A stretch of DNA of 61,898 nt from Bartonella sp. MM73XJBT.G. GTDB lineage: Bacteria > Pseudomonadota > Alphaproteobacteria > Rhizobiales > Rhizobiaceae. The translations under genes and the position numbers were made by a program. Where the stretch lies: the NCBI RefSeq assembly GCF_028618435.1, contig NZ_JAQISW010000011.1:1-61898 (forward strand). Direction: 5' to 3'. Every line of letters starts with the position of its first letter. The stretch's first letter is position 1. The notes beneath the pieces were generated by a model that had not been told where the DNA came from, ran no database searches, and was given only the letters and a program-made list of their open reading frames with translations. This document shows positions 49,377-59,624 of the stretch, in pieces.

Positions 49377-49943
49377 ATGGTACAGAGTTCAAGCGTGTTA
49401 CGTGAGCCAAGTATGGATGAAATTTTGACATCTATTCGTGAAATAATCGAAGAAAATGCTGTTCAATCTAATCATTTTTTAAATGAAGATGTCGCAGTAA
49501 ATGCTTCGGAAGATCATTCAGAAGTTGCTTCAGAAGGTATTTATGATACAACTCTATCGGTTGATGATGCTATGAAAGCTTTAGCTGATCGCATTGGTCT
49601 TTCTGCTGAAAATCAAGGCGGAGGGAGTGCACAAGAGAAAGAGGATACAGCGGTAGAAAATAATACAGTTGGTGTGGATGTGCAAAAGATGAAGCTTGCT
49701 TCTGAAGAACGGAATTCTGTTTATAAAGCAAAAGAATATGAAGATGAGATCAGAAAGCCACAATCAGAATCTGGAAGGACTGGTCGTGTAGAGTTGTCTG
49801 CGTATTGTATTTCTTCTGCAGAAAAGATTGCAAGGGATGTGTTGCGGCCGGCTATAGCAGAATGGTTGCAGTCTAAATTGCCTGTTTTGCTGGAAGATAT
49901 TTTACGTGAAGAAATTGTGAAGGCGATTAAAAAGTCATCTTAA
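49377..49943 (+). CDS. PopZ-like polar organising protein (DUF2497)
   Basis: A 188-aa protein with the two-ended architecture of PopZ. The short N-terminal helix PSMDEILTSIREIIEENA (about 12-29) recruits partner proteins in Caulobacter. An acidic, low-complexity middle (about 30-130, rich in Glu/Ser/Asp/Val) follows. The C-terminal self-assembly helices are EKIARDVLRPAIAEWLQSKL (about 146-165) and PVLLEDILREEIVKAIKKSS. PopZ anchors the chromosome origin and pole proteins; polar growth in Rhizobiales uses it at the growing pole. GAGAGG lies upstream of ATG 49377. The neighbours (tolC before, valS 52 bases after) match the usual Rhizobiales order. Confidence 0.85.
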   Translation: MVQSSSVLREPSMDEILTSIREIIEENAVQSNHFLNEDVAVNASEDHSEVASEGIYDTTLSVDDAMKALADRIGLSAENQGGGSAQEKEDTAVENNTVGVDVQKMKLASEERNSVYKAKEYEDEIRKPQSESGRTGRVELSAYCISSAEKIARDVLRPAIAEWLQSKLPVLLEDILREEIVKAIKKSS

Positions 49944-49995
49944 TGATTTTTTGACATTATTTTTATGTTTTTCAGCGGCGTTATGGATGGATAGA

Positions 49996-52719
49996 ATGTT
50001 AGAAAAAAACTATGATGCTGCTTCCATAGAGCAACGGGTTGCAAAGAGATGGGAGACTCGTGGAGCTTTTAAAGCGGGAGCGGGTTCTAAAAGTGGAGCA
50101 GAACCTTTTTGTGTTATGCTTCCACCGCCTAATGTTACAGGCTCACTTCATATGGGTCATGCGCTCAATACGACAATTCAAGATATAATGGTTAGATTTC
50201 AGCGGATGCGTGGCAAAAATGTATTGTGGCAGCCTGGTATGGATCATGCTGGGATTGCTACACAAATGGTTGTAGAGCGTCAGCTTGCAGAACGCCAAGA
50301 GCCAACGCGTCAAGAAATGGGAAGAGAAAAATTTATTGAGCGTATTTGGGAATGGCGTCATGAAACGGGAGGTGTTATTGCGAACCAGTTGCGCCGTCTT
50401 GGCGTTTCATGTGATTGGTCGCGTGAGCGCTTTACAATGGATGAGGGGTTGTCGCAGGCTGTTCGTGAAGTCTTTGTCACACTTTATAAGCAAGGATTGA
50501 TATATAGAGATAAGCGCCTCGTCAATTGGGATCCTAAATTGTTAACGGCTATTTCGGATCTTGAAGTTGAACAAAAAGAAGTTCAAGGGCATTTGTGGCA
50601 TTTTAGATATCCGCTTGAGGGTAAAGTTTTTGATCCAAATGATGCGACAACTTTTATAACAGTGGCGACAACACGACCAGAGACAATGCTTGGTGATACA
50701 GGGATTGCTGTTAATCCTGAAGATGAGCGTTATAAAAATCTTATCGGTAAAAATGCTCTTTTGCCCCTTGTTGGTCGTAGGTTATTGATTGTCGGTGATA
50801 CGCATGCTGATCCTGAAGCAGGAAGTGGTGCGGTAAAAATCACACCAGCCCATGACTTTAATGACTTTGAAGTAGGACAGCGTAATGATTTACGCTTAAT
50901 CAATATTTTTACTCAAAATGCCGAGATTTTTCTTTGTGAGAATGAAGCGTTTTTTGATGGTTTGGTTTTATCAGATGAACTAAAAATGTTAGTAGAAAAT
51001 CTCGATAAAGCTGATCGTTTTGTTGCACGCCAGAAGATTATTTCTTTGATGGAAGAAGGAGGATATTTAGCTTCTGTTGATGATCATTCCCATATGGTTC
51101 CTCATGGAGATCGCAGTGGTGTACCTATTGAACCTTTTTTGACAGATCAATGGTATGTTCATGCTGCTGAATTAGCAAAGCCCGCGATAGAGGCTGTTCA
51201 ACAAGGAAAAACGCAGTTTGTTCCCGATAACTGGAAAAAAACCTACTTCAATTGGATGCAAAATATTCAGCCTTGGTGCATTTCTCGCCAATTATGGTGG
51301 GGACATCAGATTCCTGCTTGGTATGGTCCTGATGGAACAGTTTTTGTTGAAAAAAGTGAAAAAGAGGCTTTAGATTCGGCTTTTGCTCATTATGGTGAGG
51401 TGGTTGAATTAATCCGCGATCCGGATGTTTTAGATACTTGGTTTTCATCAGCTCTTTGGCCTTTTTCAACATTAGGATGGCCCGATAAAACGACTGAATT
51501 ATCGACTTTTTATCCAACATCTTTATCCGTGACAGGATTTGATATTATTTTTTTCTGGGTTGCTCGTATGATGATGATGGGACTTCACTTTATGGGTGAA
51601 GTTCCTTTCCCAACGGTTTATGTGCACGCTCTTGTCCGAGATCAAAAGGGTGCAAAGATGTCAAAATCAAAGGGAAATATTATTGATCCCTTAGAGCTTA
51701 TTGATCAGTATAGCGCTGATGCCCTTCGTTTTACTTTGGCTATTATGGCAGCGCAAGGTCGTGATGTAAAACTTGATACTTCCCGTATTGCTGGTTATCG
51801 CAATTTTGCTACGAAATTGTGGAATGCTACCCGATTTGCACAGATGAATGGTGTAAAGCATGATTCTACTTTTAAGCCAGAATGTGCAAAGCTGGCACTT
51901 AATCGTTGGATTTTAACAGAACTCTCTAAAACAATTTCAGCAGTGACGACGGGTATTGAAAATTATAAGTTCAATGAGTCTGCAGCTACACTTTACCGTT
52001 TCATTTGGAATACATTCTGTGATTGGTATTTAGAGCTTCTCAAACCTATCTTTCAGAGTGAAAATGAAGAGGCTAAAAATGAGGCTCAAGCTTGTACTGC
52101 TTGGATTTTAGATGAAGTCTATAAACTTCTTCATCCCTTTATGCCTCATATGACAGAAGAGTTGTGGGCTCTTACAGAAACGCAAGAGATCAAGCGTGAA
52201 GATATGCTCGCGTTGACAAAATGGCCAGAGAAAACATTGATAGATGAGGCTGCTGCTGCTGATATTAATTGGCTTATTGATGTGGTCACGGGGATTCGGT
52301 CTGTACGTTTTGAAATGAATATCCCAGCGGCTACACGAGCACCTCTTGTCGTTGTCGAAGCAGGAGACGTGACGCGAGAGCGTGTGCAGCGTTATGATGC
52401 ACTTCTTAAAAAGTTAGCGCGTATTGAAGTCATTGATTTTTCTGATAAGGTTCCGGAAGTATCGGCACAAATGATTTCGGGAGAGGCTGTTTTTTGTTTG
52501 CCATTAGGGCAGTTGGTTGATTTGGAGGCTGAACGTGTTCGTTTGAGGAAGGAGGTCCGTAAAATTGAACAAGATATTGAAAAAATATCGCTTAAATTAA
52601 ATAATCCCAAATTTATAGCAAATGCAAAAGCAGAAATTGTTGAAAGCGAACAAAATAGGGTGATAGAATTACGTGCTGCGCGAAAGAAGGTATCTATTGC
52701 TTTAGAGCGGTTGGGTTGA
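49996..52719 (+). CDS. valS: Valine--tRNA ligase
   Basis: Class I aminoacyl-tRNA synthetase that charges tRNA-Val. The product is 907 aa from ATG 49996 (MLEKNYDAASIEQR). The HIGH-type motif is in PPPNVTGSLHMGHALN (about 37-52). The editing domain follows (TTRPETMLGDTGIAVNPED), then DVLDTWFSSALWPFSTLGWP, the KMSKS loop in GAKMSKSKGNIIDP, an anticodon-binding domain, and the C-terminal coiled-coil arm (LEAERVRLRKEVRKIEQDIE). ATG 49987 is an alternative start three residues longer; longer frames upstream have no family support. All motifs are intact. Confidence 0.97.
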   Translation: MLEKNYDAASIEQRVAKRWETRGAFKAGAGSKSGAEPFCVMLPPPNVTGSLHMGHALNTTIQDIMVRFQRMRGKNVLWQPGMDHAGIATQMVVERQLAERQEPTRQEMGREKFIERIWEWRHETGGVIANQLRRLGVSCDWSRERFTMDEGLSQAVREVFVTLYKQGLIYRDKRLVNWDPKLLTAISDLEVEQKEVQGHLWHFRYPLEGKVFDPNDATTFITVATTRPETMLGDTGIAVNPEDERYKNLIGKNALLPLVGRRLLIVGDTHADPEAGSGAVKITPAHDFNDFEVGQRNDLRLINIFTQNAEIFLCENEAFFDGLVLSDELKMLVENLDKADRFVARQKIISLMEEGGYLASVDDHSHMVPHGDRSGVPIEPFLTDQWYVHAAELAKPAIEAVQQGKTQFVPDNWKKTYFNWMQNIQPWCISRQLWWGHQIPAWYGPDGTVFVEKSEKEALDSAFAHYGEVVELIRDPDVLDTWFSSALWPFSTLGWPDKTTELSTFYPTSLSVTGFDIIFFWVARMMMMGLHFMGEVPFPTVYVHALVRDQKGAKMSKSKGNIIDPLELIDQYSADALRFTLAIMAAQGRDVKLDTSRIAGYRNFATKLWNATRFAQMNGVKHDSTFKPECAKLALNRWILTELSKTISAVTTGIENYKFNESAATLYRFIWNTFCDWYLELLKPIFQSENEEAKNEAQACTAWILDEVYKLLHPFMPHMTEELWALTETQEIKREDMLALTKWPEKTLIDEAAAADINWLIDVVTGIRSVRFEMNIPAATRAPLVVVEAGDVTRERVQRYDALLKKLARIEVIDFSDKVPEVSAQMISGEAVFCLPLGQLVDLEAERVRLRKEVRKIEQDIEKISLKLNNPKFIANAKAEIVESEQNRVIELRAARKKVSIALERLG

Positions 52720-53171
52720 TTTTTACTTTTTTGATGGATAACTTCATAGCATTATTCGGGGATCTCATTCAATAAAAAACAGAAAATTATTATTATAAAT
52801 CAATATATCATCTATGAAGAAAAGTATATAAGGTGACCAGAAGTTAGAATCTATCAAAAAAATGGATTGTTTACAGATTGGTGGGAGTGGGAAACTTTAT
52901 CTTTAAGCTGGAGAGATAATTGTGAAGGGATAAGTTAATGATCATCATTATATTTTATCCATCTTGCATGTTATTTTTTGTAGTTAAATGTTACCATTCA
53001 TCATGATTTCCTCCATTCTTGAAATTTTGTTCAATGCGTAGGTTATTTTATTGAACAGTTTTGATAGTTTTCATTTATTAGAATTTCTCGTATTTTTACT
53101 AAGAAGAAGCTTTTAAAGATATACAAAGAAATTTAAATAGATAGAACAATTAACATTGAGAGAGGGGGAAA
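52720..53171. other. Gene-free stretch between valS and exoR
   Basis: About 450 bases. A short segment at about 52745-52815 (TATTCGGGGATCTCATTCAA, then TTATAAATCAATAT) weakly matches the right half of the dispersed repeat at 30520-30705. No gene recognised. Confidence 0.5.
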
Positions 53172-53963
53172 ATGATCAAGAGTTTTCAGATATGGAAAAA
53201 AGCTACGATTATTGTGACTTTAGGAGGATTTTTTTCGACTGTTTATGCCATAGATGTTAATAGCTTGCAGGAATTGCATGATGGTTCGTTTTATTTTTTT
53301 AAACGTGGCATGTCTGCTTATAAAAATGGGCAGATAAATCAGGCACTTTCAGCTCTATTTTGTGCCGCTAAGAGGGGCCATATTGGCGCAAATTGGAAAC
53401 TTGGCTCTATCTATGCAAACGGTGATGGTATCCCTAAAGATGATTACAAAGCTTATCATTTTTTTGTATATATCGTTGAAAAAGGTGCTGATCTTGGCTC
53501 AGAGGATGAAAGTTATGTTTCTGATGCATTGGTTAAGCTTGCTGGCTATATGGAAAAAGGTATTCCTCAATCGCCTGTGAACCCTAATCCTTCTTATGCC
53601 ATTCGTTTTTATATGCAGGCTGCGGTGAACTATGGAAATTCTAAAGCTCAGTATCATTTAGGAAAAATATTTTTAAAGGGAGAGGGAAGGGAGAAGAATC
53701 TTATACAAGCAGCACGGTGGTTTCAACTTTCAGCAAAAAAAGGAAATTCTGCTGCCCAAGCGATTCTTGGGAATATGTTGATTCAAGAAGGAAAAATCAT
53801 TCGCGGGACGGCAATGTTAGCTGCTGCCTATGAAAAAGCGAATGTAAAAGACAGAAATTGGATTTACCCTTTGCAAGAGCAGGCTTTTACTCTTTGTAAT
53901 GAATTTGAAAGACGTACAGCAATTTCATTGGTTGCGGATATTTTAAAAAATAAGAACTTTTGA
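53172..53963 (+). CDS. exoR: ExoR homologue, periplasmic Sel1-repeat regulator
   Basis: A 263-aa exported protein with a signal peptide (about 1-26, ending TVYA) and tandem Sel1-like helical repeats. Repeat motifs include ALFCAAKRGHIGANWKLGSI with YANGDGIPKDDYKAYHFF, YGNSKAQYHLGKIFLKGEG and GNSAAQAILGNMLIQEGK. Order and spacing follow Sinorhizobium ExoR, which binds the sensor ExoS in the periplasm and holds the ExoS-ChvI two-component system off. The Bartonella counterpart is BatS-BatR, linked to host-cell invasion and pH sensing. Neither kinase nor regulator is in the window. GAGAGAGGGGG precedes ATG 53172. It converges with the gltL-type gene. Confidence 0.85.
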   Translation: MIKSFQIWKKATIIVTLGGFFSTVYAIDVNSLQELHDGSFYFFKRGMSAYKNGQINQALSALFCAAKRGHIGANWKLGSIYANGDGIPKDDYKAYHFFVYIVEKGADLGSEDESYVSDALVKLAGYMEKGIPQSPVNPNPSYAIRFYMQAAVNYGNSKAQYHLGKIFLKGEGREKNLIQAARWFQLSAKKGNSAAQAILGNMLIQEGKIIRGTAMLAAAYEKANVKDRNWIYPLQEQAFTLCNEFERRTAISLVADILKNKNF

Positions 53964-54066
53964 CTATCTGCTTGTAATATTCTTTACATCCTCTCATCTG
54001 CTATTAAACTTTGTTATTTTATATTCAAGTTTATAGTAGAGAGAGCTTTTTCCGATGATATAACGG

Positions 54067-54813
54067 CTAATGACTTAGGATTTTAGACAAAAATTCTTGC
54101 GTTCTTGGTGTTCTGTCTTGCTGATTAGAAAAGAACTCTTTAGATAAACAGTCTTCAAGAATTGTTCCTTGATCCATGAAAATAACACGCTCCGAGACTT
54201 TTTGTGCAAATCCCATTTCATGGGTTACACAAATCATCGTCATTCCTTCTTCTGCTAAACTGATCATGACGTCAAGTACTTCACCTACCATTTCAGGATC
54301 TAAAGCAGAGGTTGGTTCATCAAAAAGCATAACAAGTGGATCCATGGTTAAGGCACGTGCAATAGCAACACGCTGTTGTTGCCCTCCAGAAAGTTGTCCC
54401 GGATATTTGTCTTTATGTTCAAGGAGCCCAACGCGTTCAAGATATAACAAACCACGTTCAAGTGCTTCTTTTTTACTTCGTTTCAGGACTTTTATTTGTG
54501 CAATTGTCAAATTTTCTGTGACAGATAAATGAGGAAAAAGTTCGAAATGCTGAAAGACCATTCCTACATGGCTGCGCAATTTAGGCAGATTTGTTTTTTT
54601 TGAATGAATTGGTGTTCCATTAATCCAAATTTCACCTTTTTGAAAAGGGACGAGAGCGTTAATCGTTTTAATGAGTGTTGATTTTCCTGAGCCTGATGGT
54701 CCACAAACGACAACCACTTCTCCTTTGTTAATATTGGTTGTACAATTTTTAAGAACGTTAATTTCGCCATACCAATTAGAAACATTTTTTACTTCGATCA
54801 TATGCGTAGACAT
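54067..54813 (-). CDS. Amino-acid ABC transporter ATPase (GltL/GlnQ type)
   Basis: A 248-aa cytoplasmic ATPase driving uptake of polar amino acids, probably glutamate/aspartate. Motifs are Walker [10 protein letters not shown] (about 38), Q-loop [16 protein letters not shown], signature [15 protein letters not shown], Walker [15 protein letters not shown] and the switch His in [13 protein letters not shown]. It is the last gene of a four-gene minus-strand set (binding protein, two permeases, ATPase), 11 bases after the second permease. AGGAAAA lies before the ATG. Confidence 0.93.
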   Translation of the reverse strand: MSTHMIEVKNVSNWYGEINVLKNCTTNINKGEVVVVCGPSGSGKSTLIKTINALVPFQKGEIWINGTPIHSKKTNLPKLRSHVGMVFQHFELFPHLSVTENLTIAQIKVLKRSKKEALERGLLYLERVGLLEHKDKYPGQLSGGQQQRVAIARALTMDPLVMLFDEPTSALDPEMVGEVLDVMISLAEEGMTMICVTHEMGFAQKVSERVIFMDQGTILEDCLSKEFFSNQQDRTPRTQEFLSKILSH

Positions 54814-54824
54814 TTTTTTTCCTG

Positions 54825-55541
54825 TTAGCGAATAATGGATACTTTTTTTTGTAAATATAAAACGATTTGTGACAATGTAAAACAGATCACAAAATAAAAA
54901 ATAGCTGCTAAAATATAAGCCTCTTGTTTTACACCAAAATTATTAGCAGCAATATCAAAGCCATTCAAAAGGCTATGACCACTGATGGCGTACACGAGGG
55001 TTGTATCCTGAAAAAGGATAATGACTTGTGTTAAAAAGACAGGAAGCATATCTCTAAAAGCTTGAGGAAGAATGACAATATACATACTTTGCCAATAATT
55101 CATCCCAAGAGCTTGTCCCGCATATTTTTGTCCTTGCGGAACTGAATTGATACCAGCCCGCATAATTTCAGCAAAATAAGCCGTTTCAAATGCGGTAAAG
55201 GTAATAAGTGCTGATTTATTAGCACCGATGGATGTTCCCGTTAAAAAAGGTAGAAGCACAAAAAACCATAAGATAACCATCACAAGTGGTATTGAACGCA
55301 TCGCTGTTATGTAAACGATTGCAATCCAAGAAAGAAGTTTTACGGAAGAAAGGCGCATCATCGCTAAAAGTGTGCCGAAAACAAATCCTAATACCGTTGC
55401 AAAAAGTGTTAGAAAAACGCTAAAGAGTAAACCTGATAAAATGTAAGAACGAAATACATCAAAGGTAAAAAAGGAAAAATCAAAGTCGGAAAAATTGAAA
55501 GGAAAATAAAGTCCAAACTGAGAGCTTATGAAATTTATCAT
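54825..55541 (-). CDS. Amino-acid ABC transporter permease (GltK type)
   Basis: A 238-aa inner-membrane subunit with five hydrophobic segments and the family EAA loop [20 protein letters not shown] that docks on the ATPase, followed by [21 protein letters not shown] 55541 has AGGGA 8 bases upstream. A TTG at 55547 overlaps the stop of the preceding permease (TTGA) and could serve for coupled starts, but its Shine-Dalgarno would be too close. It pairs with the neighbouring permease to form the membrane channel of the importer. Confidence 0.9.
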   Translation of the reverse strand: MINFISSQFGLYFPFNFSDFDFSFFTFDVFRSYILSGLLFSVFLTLFATVLGFVFGTLLAMMRLSSVKLLSWIAIVYITAMRSIPLVMVILWFFVLLPFLTGTSIGANKSALITFTAFETAYFAEIMRAGINSVPQGQKYAGQALGMNYWQSMYIVILPQAFRDMLPVFLTQVIILFQDTTLVYAISGHSLLNGFDIAANNFGVKQEAYILAAIFYFVICFTLSQIVLYLQKKVSIIR

Positions 55542-55543
55542 AT

Positions 55544-56296
55544 TCAATTTCCCTTTGTTTGAAAATTAGGAATTTTGAGCATTTGTTCAATAACTGTCAT
55601 CACAATGAATACAAATAAGGCTATGAGAATATAAAGAATCGTAACAAGTAAATAGTTTTCGTAAACATGACTTACCTCTTCAATTGTTTGGTATTGAAAT
55701 TGCATGAGCTCATTTATTGAAACAGCGAATGCTATAGATGAATTCTTCACAATGCCCATTGCTTCTGAAGTAAGCGGTGGCATAATTGTACGAATAGCAC
55801 GTGGTAGTATAATATAGCGATAACTTTGATAAGTTGTAAATCCCATTGCCATAGCAGCATAGCGTTGTCCTGAAGAAATCGCTTCAATGCCTGAGCGAAC
55901 CTGTTCTGCAATACGTGCCGATGTAAAGAATCCCAATGCACATGTTATTAAGAGAATGGGGGAAAATTTCATCGCTGGGGGATAAATCTTAGGAACAACA
56001 AAATACCATAAAAATACCTGTACAAGAAGGGGAATGTTACGCATAACTTCTACCCAAATAGTACCGATAGTGCGAAATATATAATTGATTATCGATGTTT
56101 TGGGTAAAGTGCGCATTGTTCCTATAATAACACCACAAAATATAGCTAATATAAGTGAAGAGATGGACAATATAACCGTATTTTTTAAGCCATCAAGAAG
56201 TGTATCTAAATAAGTATGACTCACGCCGGGAGTGCCCAAGCATCCTGTTACCAGTGTCTGAGTAAGGTCATCTCTACAAAGGAAAGAAAAATCCAT
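55544..56296 (-). CDS. Amino-acid ABC transporter permease (GltJ type)
   Basis: A 250-aa inner-membrane subunit. The N-terminal periplasmic part (TYLDTLLDGLKNTVILS) is followed by about five helices and the EAA loop SGIEAISSGQRYAAMAMGFT, with YIILPRAIRTIMPPLTSEAM after it. ATG 56296 has GAGGGA 10 bases upstream. It comes 140 bases after the binding-protein gene, separated by a stable hairpin (56393-56422) that probably lowers expression of the membrane subunits relative to the binding protein. Confidence 0.92.
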   Translation of the reverse strand: MDFSFLCRDDLTQTLVTGCLGTPGVSHTYLDTLLDGLKNTVILSISSLILAIFCGVIIGTMRTLPKTSIINYIFRTIGTIWVEVMRNIPLLVQVFLWYFVVPKIYPPAMKFSPILLITCALGFFTSARIAEQVRSGIEAISSGQRYAAMAMGFTTYQSYRYIILPRAIRTIMPPLTSEAMGIVKNSSIAFAVSINELMQFQYQTIEEVSHVYENYLLVTILYILIALFVFIVMTVIEQMLKIPNFQTKGN

Positions 56297-56392
56297 TAAT
56301 TAATATTCCCTCAAATTAGTCATTCACAAATAGAACGATAAATCAAGCCTATCTACATAAGCAGAATTTATTAAAAAGTGAACTAAAATATA

Positions 56393-56422
56393 AACCACAC
56401 TCAATTTTCAAAGAGTGTGGTT
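56393..56422 (-). terminator. Intercistronic hairpin between binding-protein and permease genes
   Basis: AACCACACTC (56393-56402) pairs perfectly with GAGTGTGGTT (56413-56422) around a ten-base loop. On the minus strand only a short T-rich tail follows, so partial termination or 3' end protection of the binding-protein message is likely. Confidence 0.7.
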
Positions 56423-56436
56423 CTTCTTTTCAAATT

Positions 56437-57342
56437 CTATAAATCTTTTTCTGTGTAGCTTTCGCGAGGCTTATTGTTTGGATGATCCCAAGCATATCTC
56501 GTCTGTTTTGATAAGGGAAGGTTCATAACAGTATTCGCAGGAGGAATCGGTTTCATGAACCACTTATTATAAAGCTTTTCAAGTGATTCGTCTTTAATCT
56601 GACGTAGGATACTGTCATTGATTGCTTGTTCAAATTTTTTGTCATGTAATCTCAGCATGCAGGCGATGGGTTCAACTGAAAGTACGGTGTCAAGAATGAC
56701 ATAATCAGATGGATTCTTTGATTTTGCAATATTTCCAGCGAGAATTGAGGCATCCATAACAAATGCATCGGCACGACCCGATTCGAGTAATAAGAAACTA
56801 TCTGCGTGATCTTTTCCTTTGATGACCTTAAAGTGAATGTTTTTTGCACGTTTGTTTTTACGAATAAGTTGAACAGATGTCGTACCGGTGGTTGTTGCAA
56901 CTGTTTTTCCATTTAAATCATCAAGAGATTTAATGTTAGAGTTTTTCTTTACAGCAATCCGAACTTCTTCAACGTATGTTGTATAAGCAAATGCTGCTTC
57001 TTTGCTACGTGCAATATCATTTGTTGTTGAGCCACACTCAAAATCATAGGTTTTATTTTTTAAGAGAGGAATTCTATTTTGAGATGTGATAGGAAGATAA
57101 TGGATTTTAATCGGTTTACCAATTTTTTTTGAGATATCATCAATGATACGTTCTGCCATTTCTGTATGAAAGCCTACATATTTATTATTACCAAGGGCGT
57201 AGGCCAACCCCGATGCTTCACGGACTCCTAAAGTGATTTGCCCTGTTTGTTTTATTTTTTCAAACGTATCATTTTCAGCATGCGCGACGCTTGTGAGCCC
57301 AATGGCTGCTGCTGCAATAAACATTAACAATGATTTCTTCAT
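56437..57342 (-). CDS. gltI: Glutamate/aspartate-type ABC transporter substrate-binding protein
   Basis: A 301-aa periplasmic binding protein of the SBP_bac_3 family. The signal peptide (about 1-22) ends TSVAHAEN. GQITLGVREASGLAYALGNN, YVGFHTEMAERIIDDI, ECGSTTNDIARSKEAAFAYT and VATTTGTTSVQLIRKN match the GltI/AatJ group, which binds glutamate and aspartate. ATG 57342 has GGAGG 7 bases upstream, a strong site that fits the high level needed for a binding protein. It is the first gene of the minus-strand transporter set. Confidence 0.92.
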   Translation of the reverse strand: MKKSLLMFIAAAAIGLTSVAHAENDTFEKIKQTGQITLGVREASGLAYALGNNKYVGFHTEMAERIIDDISKKIGKPIKIHYLPITSQNRIPLLKNKTYDFECGSTTNDIARSKEAAFAYTTYVEEVRIAVKKNSNIKSLDDLNGKTVATTTGTTSVQLIRKNKRAKNIHFKVIKGKDHADSFLLLESGRADAFVMDASILAGNIAKSKNPSDYVILDTVLSVEPIACMLRLHDKKFEQAINDSILRQIKDESLEKLYNKWFMKPIPPANTVMNLPLSKQTRYAWDHPNNKPRESYTEKDL

Positions 57343-57465
57343 TTATGTCCTCCATTTATTCATTTTTATTTTAGTTACTTAAGATATACTGTTTGAATGA
57401 TGTAGCATAGTTATTTTTCTGAGTGGAATTTTTTTGTGGTCTTATGAAATAAGGGCTATACTTCC

Positions 57466-58248
57466 TTAATTGATATTAAGATGAATCCAAACAGGAACGT
57501 GGTCAGATGGTTTTGGGTATCCCCTTACTTCTGTTTGACTATGAGCGCAAATAAGGTGATCAATTGCTTCTGGTGATAAGAGTAAATGATCAATGCGAAT
57601 CCCATTATTTTTAGGCCATGCTCCAGCTTGGAAATCCCAAAAACTGAAGGAGGGTGTATCGGTGACATTTCGGATAGCATCGTAAAGACCTAAATGAAGG
57701 ATACGCTGGAATGCTTTTCTTGTTTTTCGAAGAAATAAGGCATCTTGATTCCATTCTTGAGGTTTTTTTGCATCGCGTGAGGTAGGGATGACATTATAAT
57801 CGCCGGCTAGAATAAGGGGCTCCTCATACGCAAGCAATGATTTTGCGTGTGCATATAATCTTTCCATCCATTCCATTTTATAGGAATATTTTTCACTCTC
57901 AATAGGATTTCCATTTGGCAAATAAAGAGATGCAATACGTACAACACCCTTGTTCGTTGAATAAACGGCTTCAATGTAACGTGTTTGTTCATCATTATCG
58001 TTGCCTGGTAATCGACGGATCACCTCATCCGGTGTTTTTTTAGAAAGAATCGCAACGCCATTAAAGCTTTTTTGTCCGTGTGTTTCTATATGGTAACCTA
58101 GATTTTCTATTGCATTACGTGGAAAGTTTTCATCAATACTTTTAATTTCCTGTAGACAAACTATGTCTGGCTGACTTTGCTGTAGCCATTGATATAATGT
58201 TTCATGTCGTGCTTTTATTCCGGCGATATTCCACGTTGCTATTTTCAT
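57466..58248 (-). CDS. xthA: Exodeoxyribonuclease III
   Basis: AP endonuclease and 3'-5' exonuclease of base-excision repair. The product is 260 aa from ATG 58248 (MKIATWNIAGIKAR). Catalytic elements are visible: Asn in TWNIAG, Glu in CLQEIKS, Asp/Asn in LAGDYNVIPTSRD, Asp in GIRIDHLLLSPE and His in KPSDHVPVWIHL. ATG 58257 would add MSA, with neither start having a clear Shine-Dalgarno; I choose the one that fits the family. It stands alone between the ABC transporter (same strand) and the str operon (divergent). Confidence 0.94.
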   Translation of the reverse strand: MKIATWNIAGIKARHETLYQWLQQSQPDIVCLQEIKSIDENFPRNAIENLGYHIETHGQKSFNGVAILSKKTPDEVIRRLPGNDNDEQTRYIEAVYSTNKGVVRIASLYLPNGNPIESEKYSYKMEWMERLYAHAKSLLAYEEPLILAGDYNVIPTSRDAKKPQEWNQDALFLRKTRKAFQRILHLGLYDAIRNVTDTPSFSFWDFQAGAWPKNNGIRIDHLLLSPEAIDHLICAHSQTEVRGYPKPSDHVPVWIHLNIN

Positions 58249-58257
58249 GGCACTCAT

Positions 58258-58739
58258 AATTTGATATCAAATATGCAATTCAATTTGCTGCGTTAATATT
58301 TTTACCGCAGTCACATTATTGTTTTTAATATAGGCGATATTACTATGGCAAATTAATTTATCAAGAGACCCAATAAAAGCAAATTTAAAGTTTTAAAATT
58401 TAATTTATTTTGATTTTTGAAAACTTTCTGCTGTTTAGTTCTTGACGAATGTCTGTGTTCTCGCTATTAGACACCAATGTAACCGATGTCGAAATGATCA
58501 TTTATTTTGGATATGAAGCAAAAGATCATTTAAGCGGGTGTTAATAGGATTAAAAGCAAATGCTAGTGCAAAAGGCTATTGCCTTCTCTGCTTGTGATCG
58601 GGTAGACTGTTTTTAGCAGCTATGCCCGATTTTGTGTGTAGAATTAGGAATCTGTTCTGATTCTGTTGGAGTGGATGAAGGCAGAAATAGAAGTACCCGA
58701 TTGGGTGAGACGAATGTAGATCGAAAAGAGGAAGGTTGC
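58258..58739. other. Upstream and leader region of the str operon
   Basis: No gene. It contains the promoter at 58442-58470 and a leader of roughly 260 bases in which ATCGGGTA (58597-58604) can pair with either CCCGAT (58625-58630, first six bases only) or TACCCGAT (58694-58701). An in-frame extension of rpsL reaches back to 58632 but is not family-like. Confidence 0.55.
58442..58470 (+). promoter_or_regulatory. Promoter of the str operon
   Basis: TTGACG (58442-58447), 17 bases, TATTAG (58465-58470). Near-consensus housekeeping hexamers with ideal spacing, as expected before highly expressed ribosomal genes. Confidence 0.7.
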
Positions 58740-59111
58740 ATGCCTACCGTAAACCAGTTGATTCGCAAGCCGCGTGTAGCGCCAGTTAAACGTAATAAAG
58801 TTCCTGCTCTGCAGTCGAATCCGCAGAAGCGTGGTGTTTGTACGCGTGTTTATACAACAACGCCGAAGAAGCCTAATTCTGCTCTTCGTAAAGTTGCTAA
58901 AGTTCGTTTGACGAATGGATTTGAAGTGATTGGTTATATTCCTGGAGAGGGACATAATCTTCAAGAGCACTCTGTTGTGATGATCCGTGGTGGTCGTGTG
59001 AAAGATTTGCCTGGGGTTCGTTATCACATTATTCGTGGTTTGCTTGATACTCAGGGTGTCAAGAATCGTAAACAGCGTCGTTCAAAGTATGGCGCGAAGC
59101 GTCCAAAATAA
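58740..59111 (+). CDS. rpsL: 30S ribosomal protein S12
   Basis: A 123-aa decoding-centre protein of the small subunit. It starts [12 protein letters not shown] at ATG 58740, with GAGGAAGG just upstream. [17 protein letters not shown] contains the lysine (about position 43) whose substitution gives streptomycin resistance in other bacteria. [12 protein letters not shown] contains the second such lysine (about 88); both are the susceptible type here. It is the first gene of the str operon, followed by rpsG, fusA and tuf. Confidence 0.98.
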   Translation: MPTVNQLIRKPRVAPVKRNKVPALQSNPQKRGVCTRVYTTTPKKPNSALRKVAKVRLTNGFEVIGYIPGEGHNLQEHSVVMIRGGRVKDLPGVRYHIIRGLLDTQGVKNRKQRRSKYGAKRPK

Positions 59112-59117
59112 TATTGA

Positions 59118-59600
<483 letters not shown>

Positions 59601-59624
59601 AAGTTTTAAACTAAGGCAAATATA

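Noticed and set aside
49951..49995. Longer start for valS (TTG 49951)
   Set aside because: The added residues are hydrophobic and absent from valyl-tRNA synthetases, which begin close to MLEK.
58632..58739. N-terminal extension of rpsL
   Set aside because: S12 proteins begin MPTVNQL; the extension has no counterpart, and GAGGAAGG sits just before the internal ATG at 58740.
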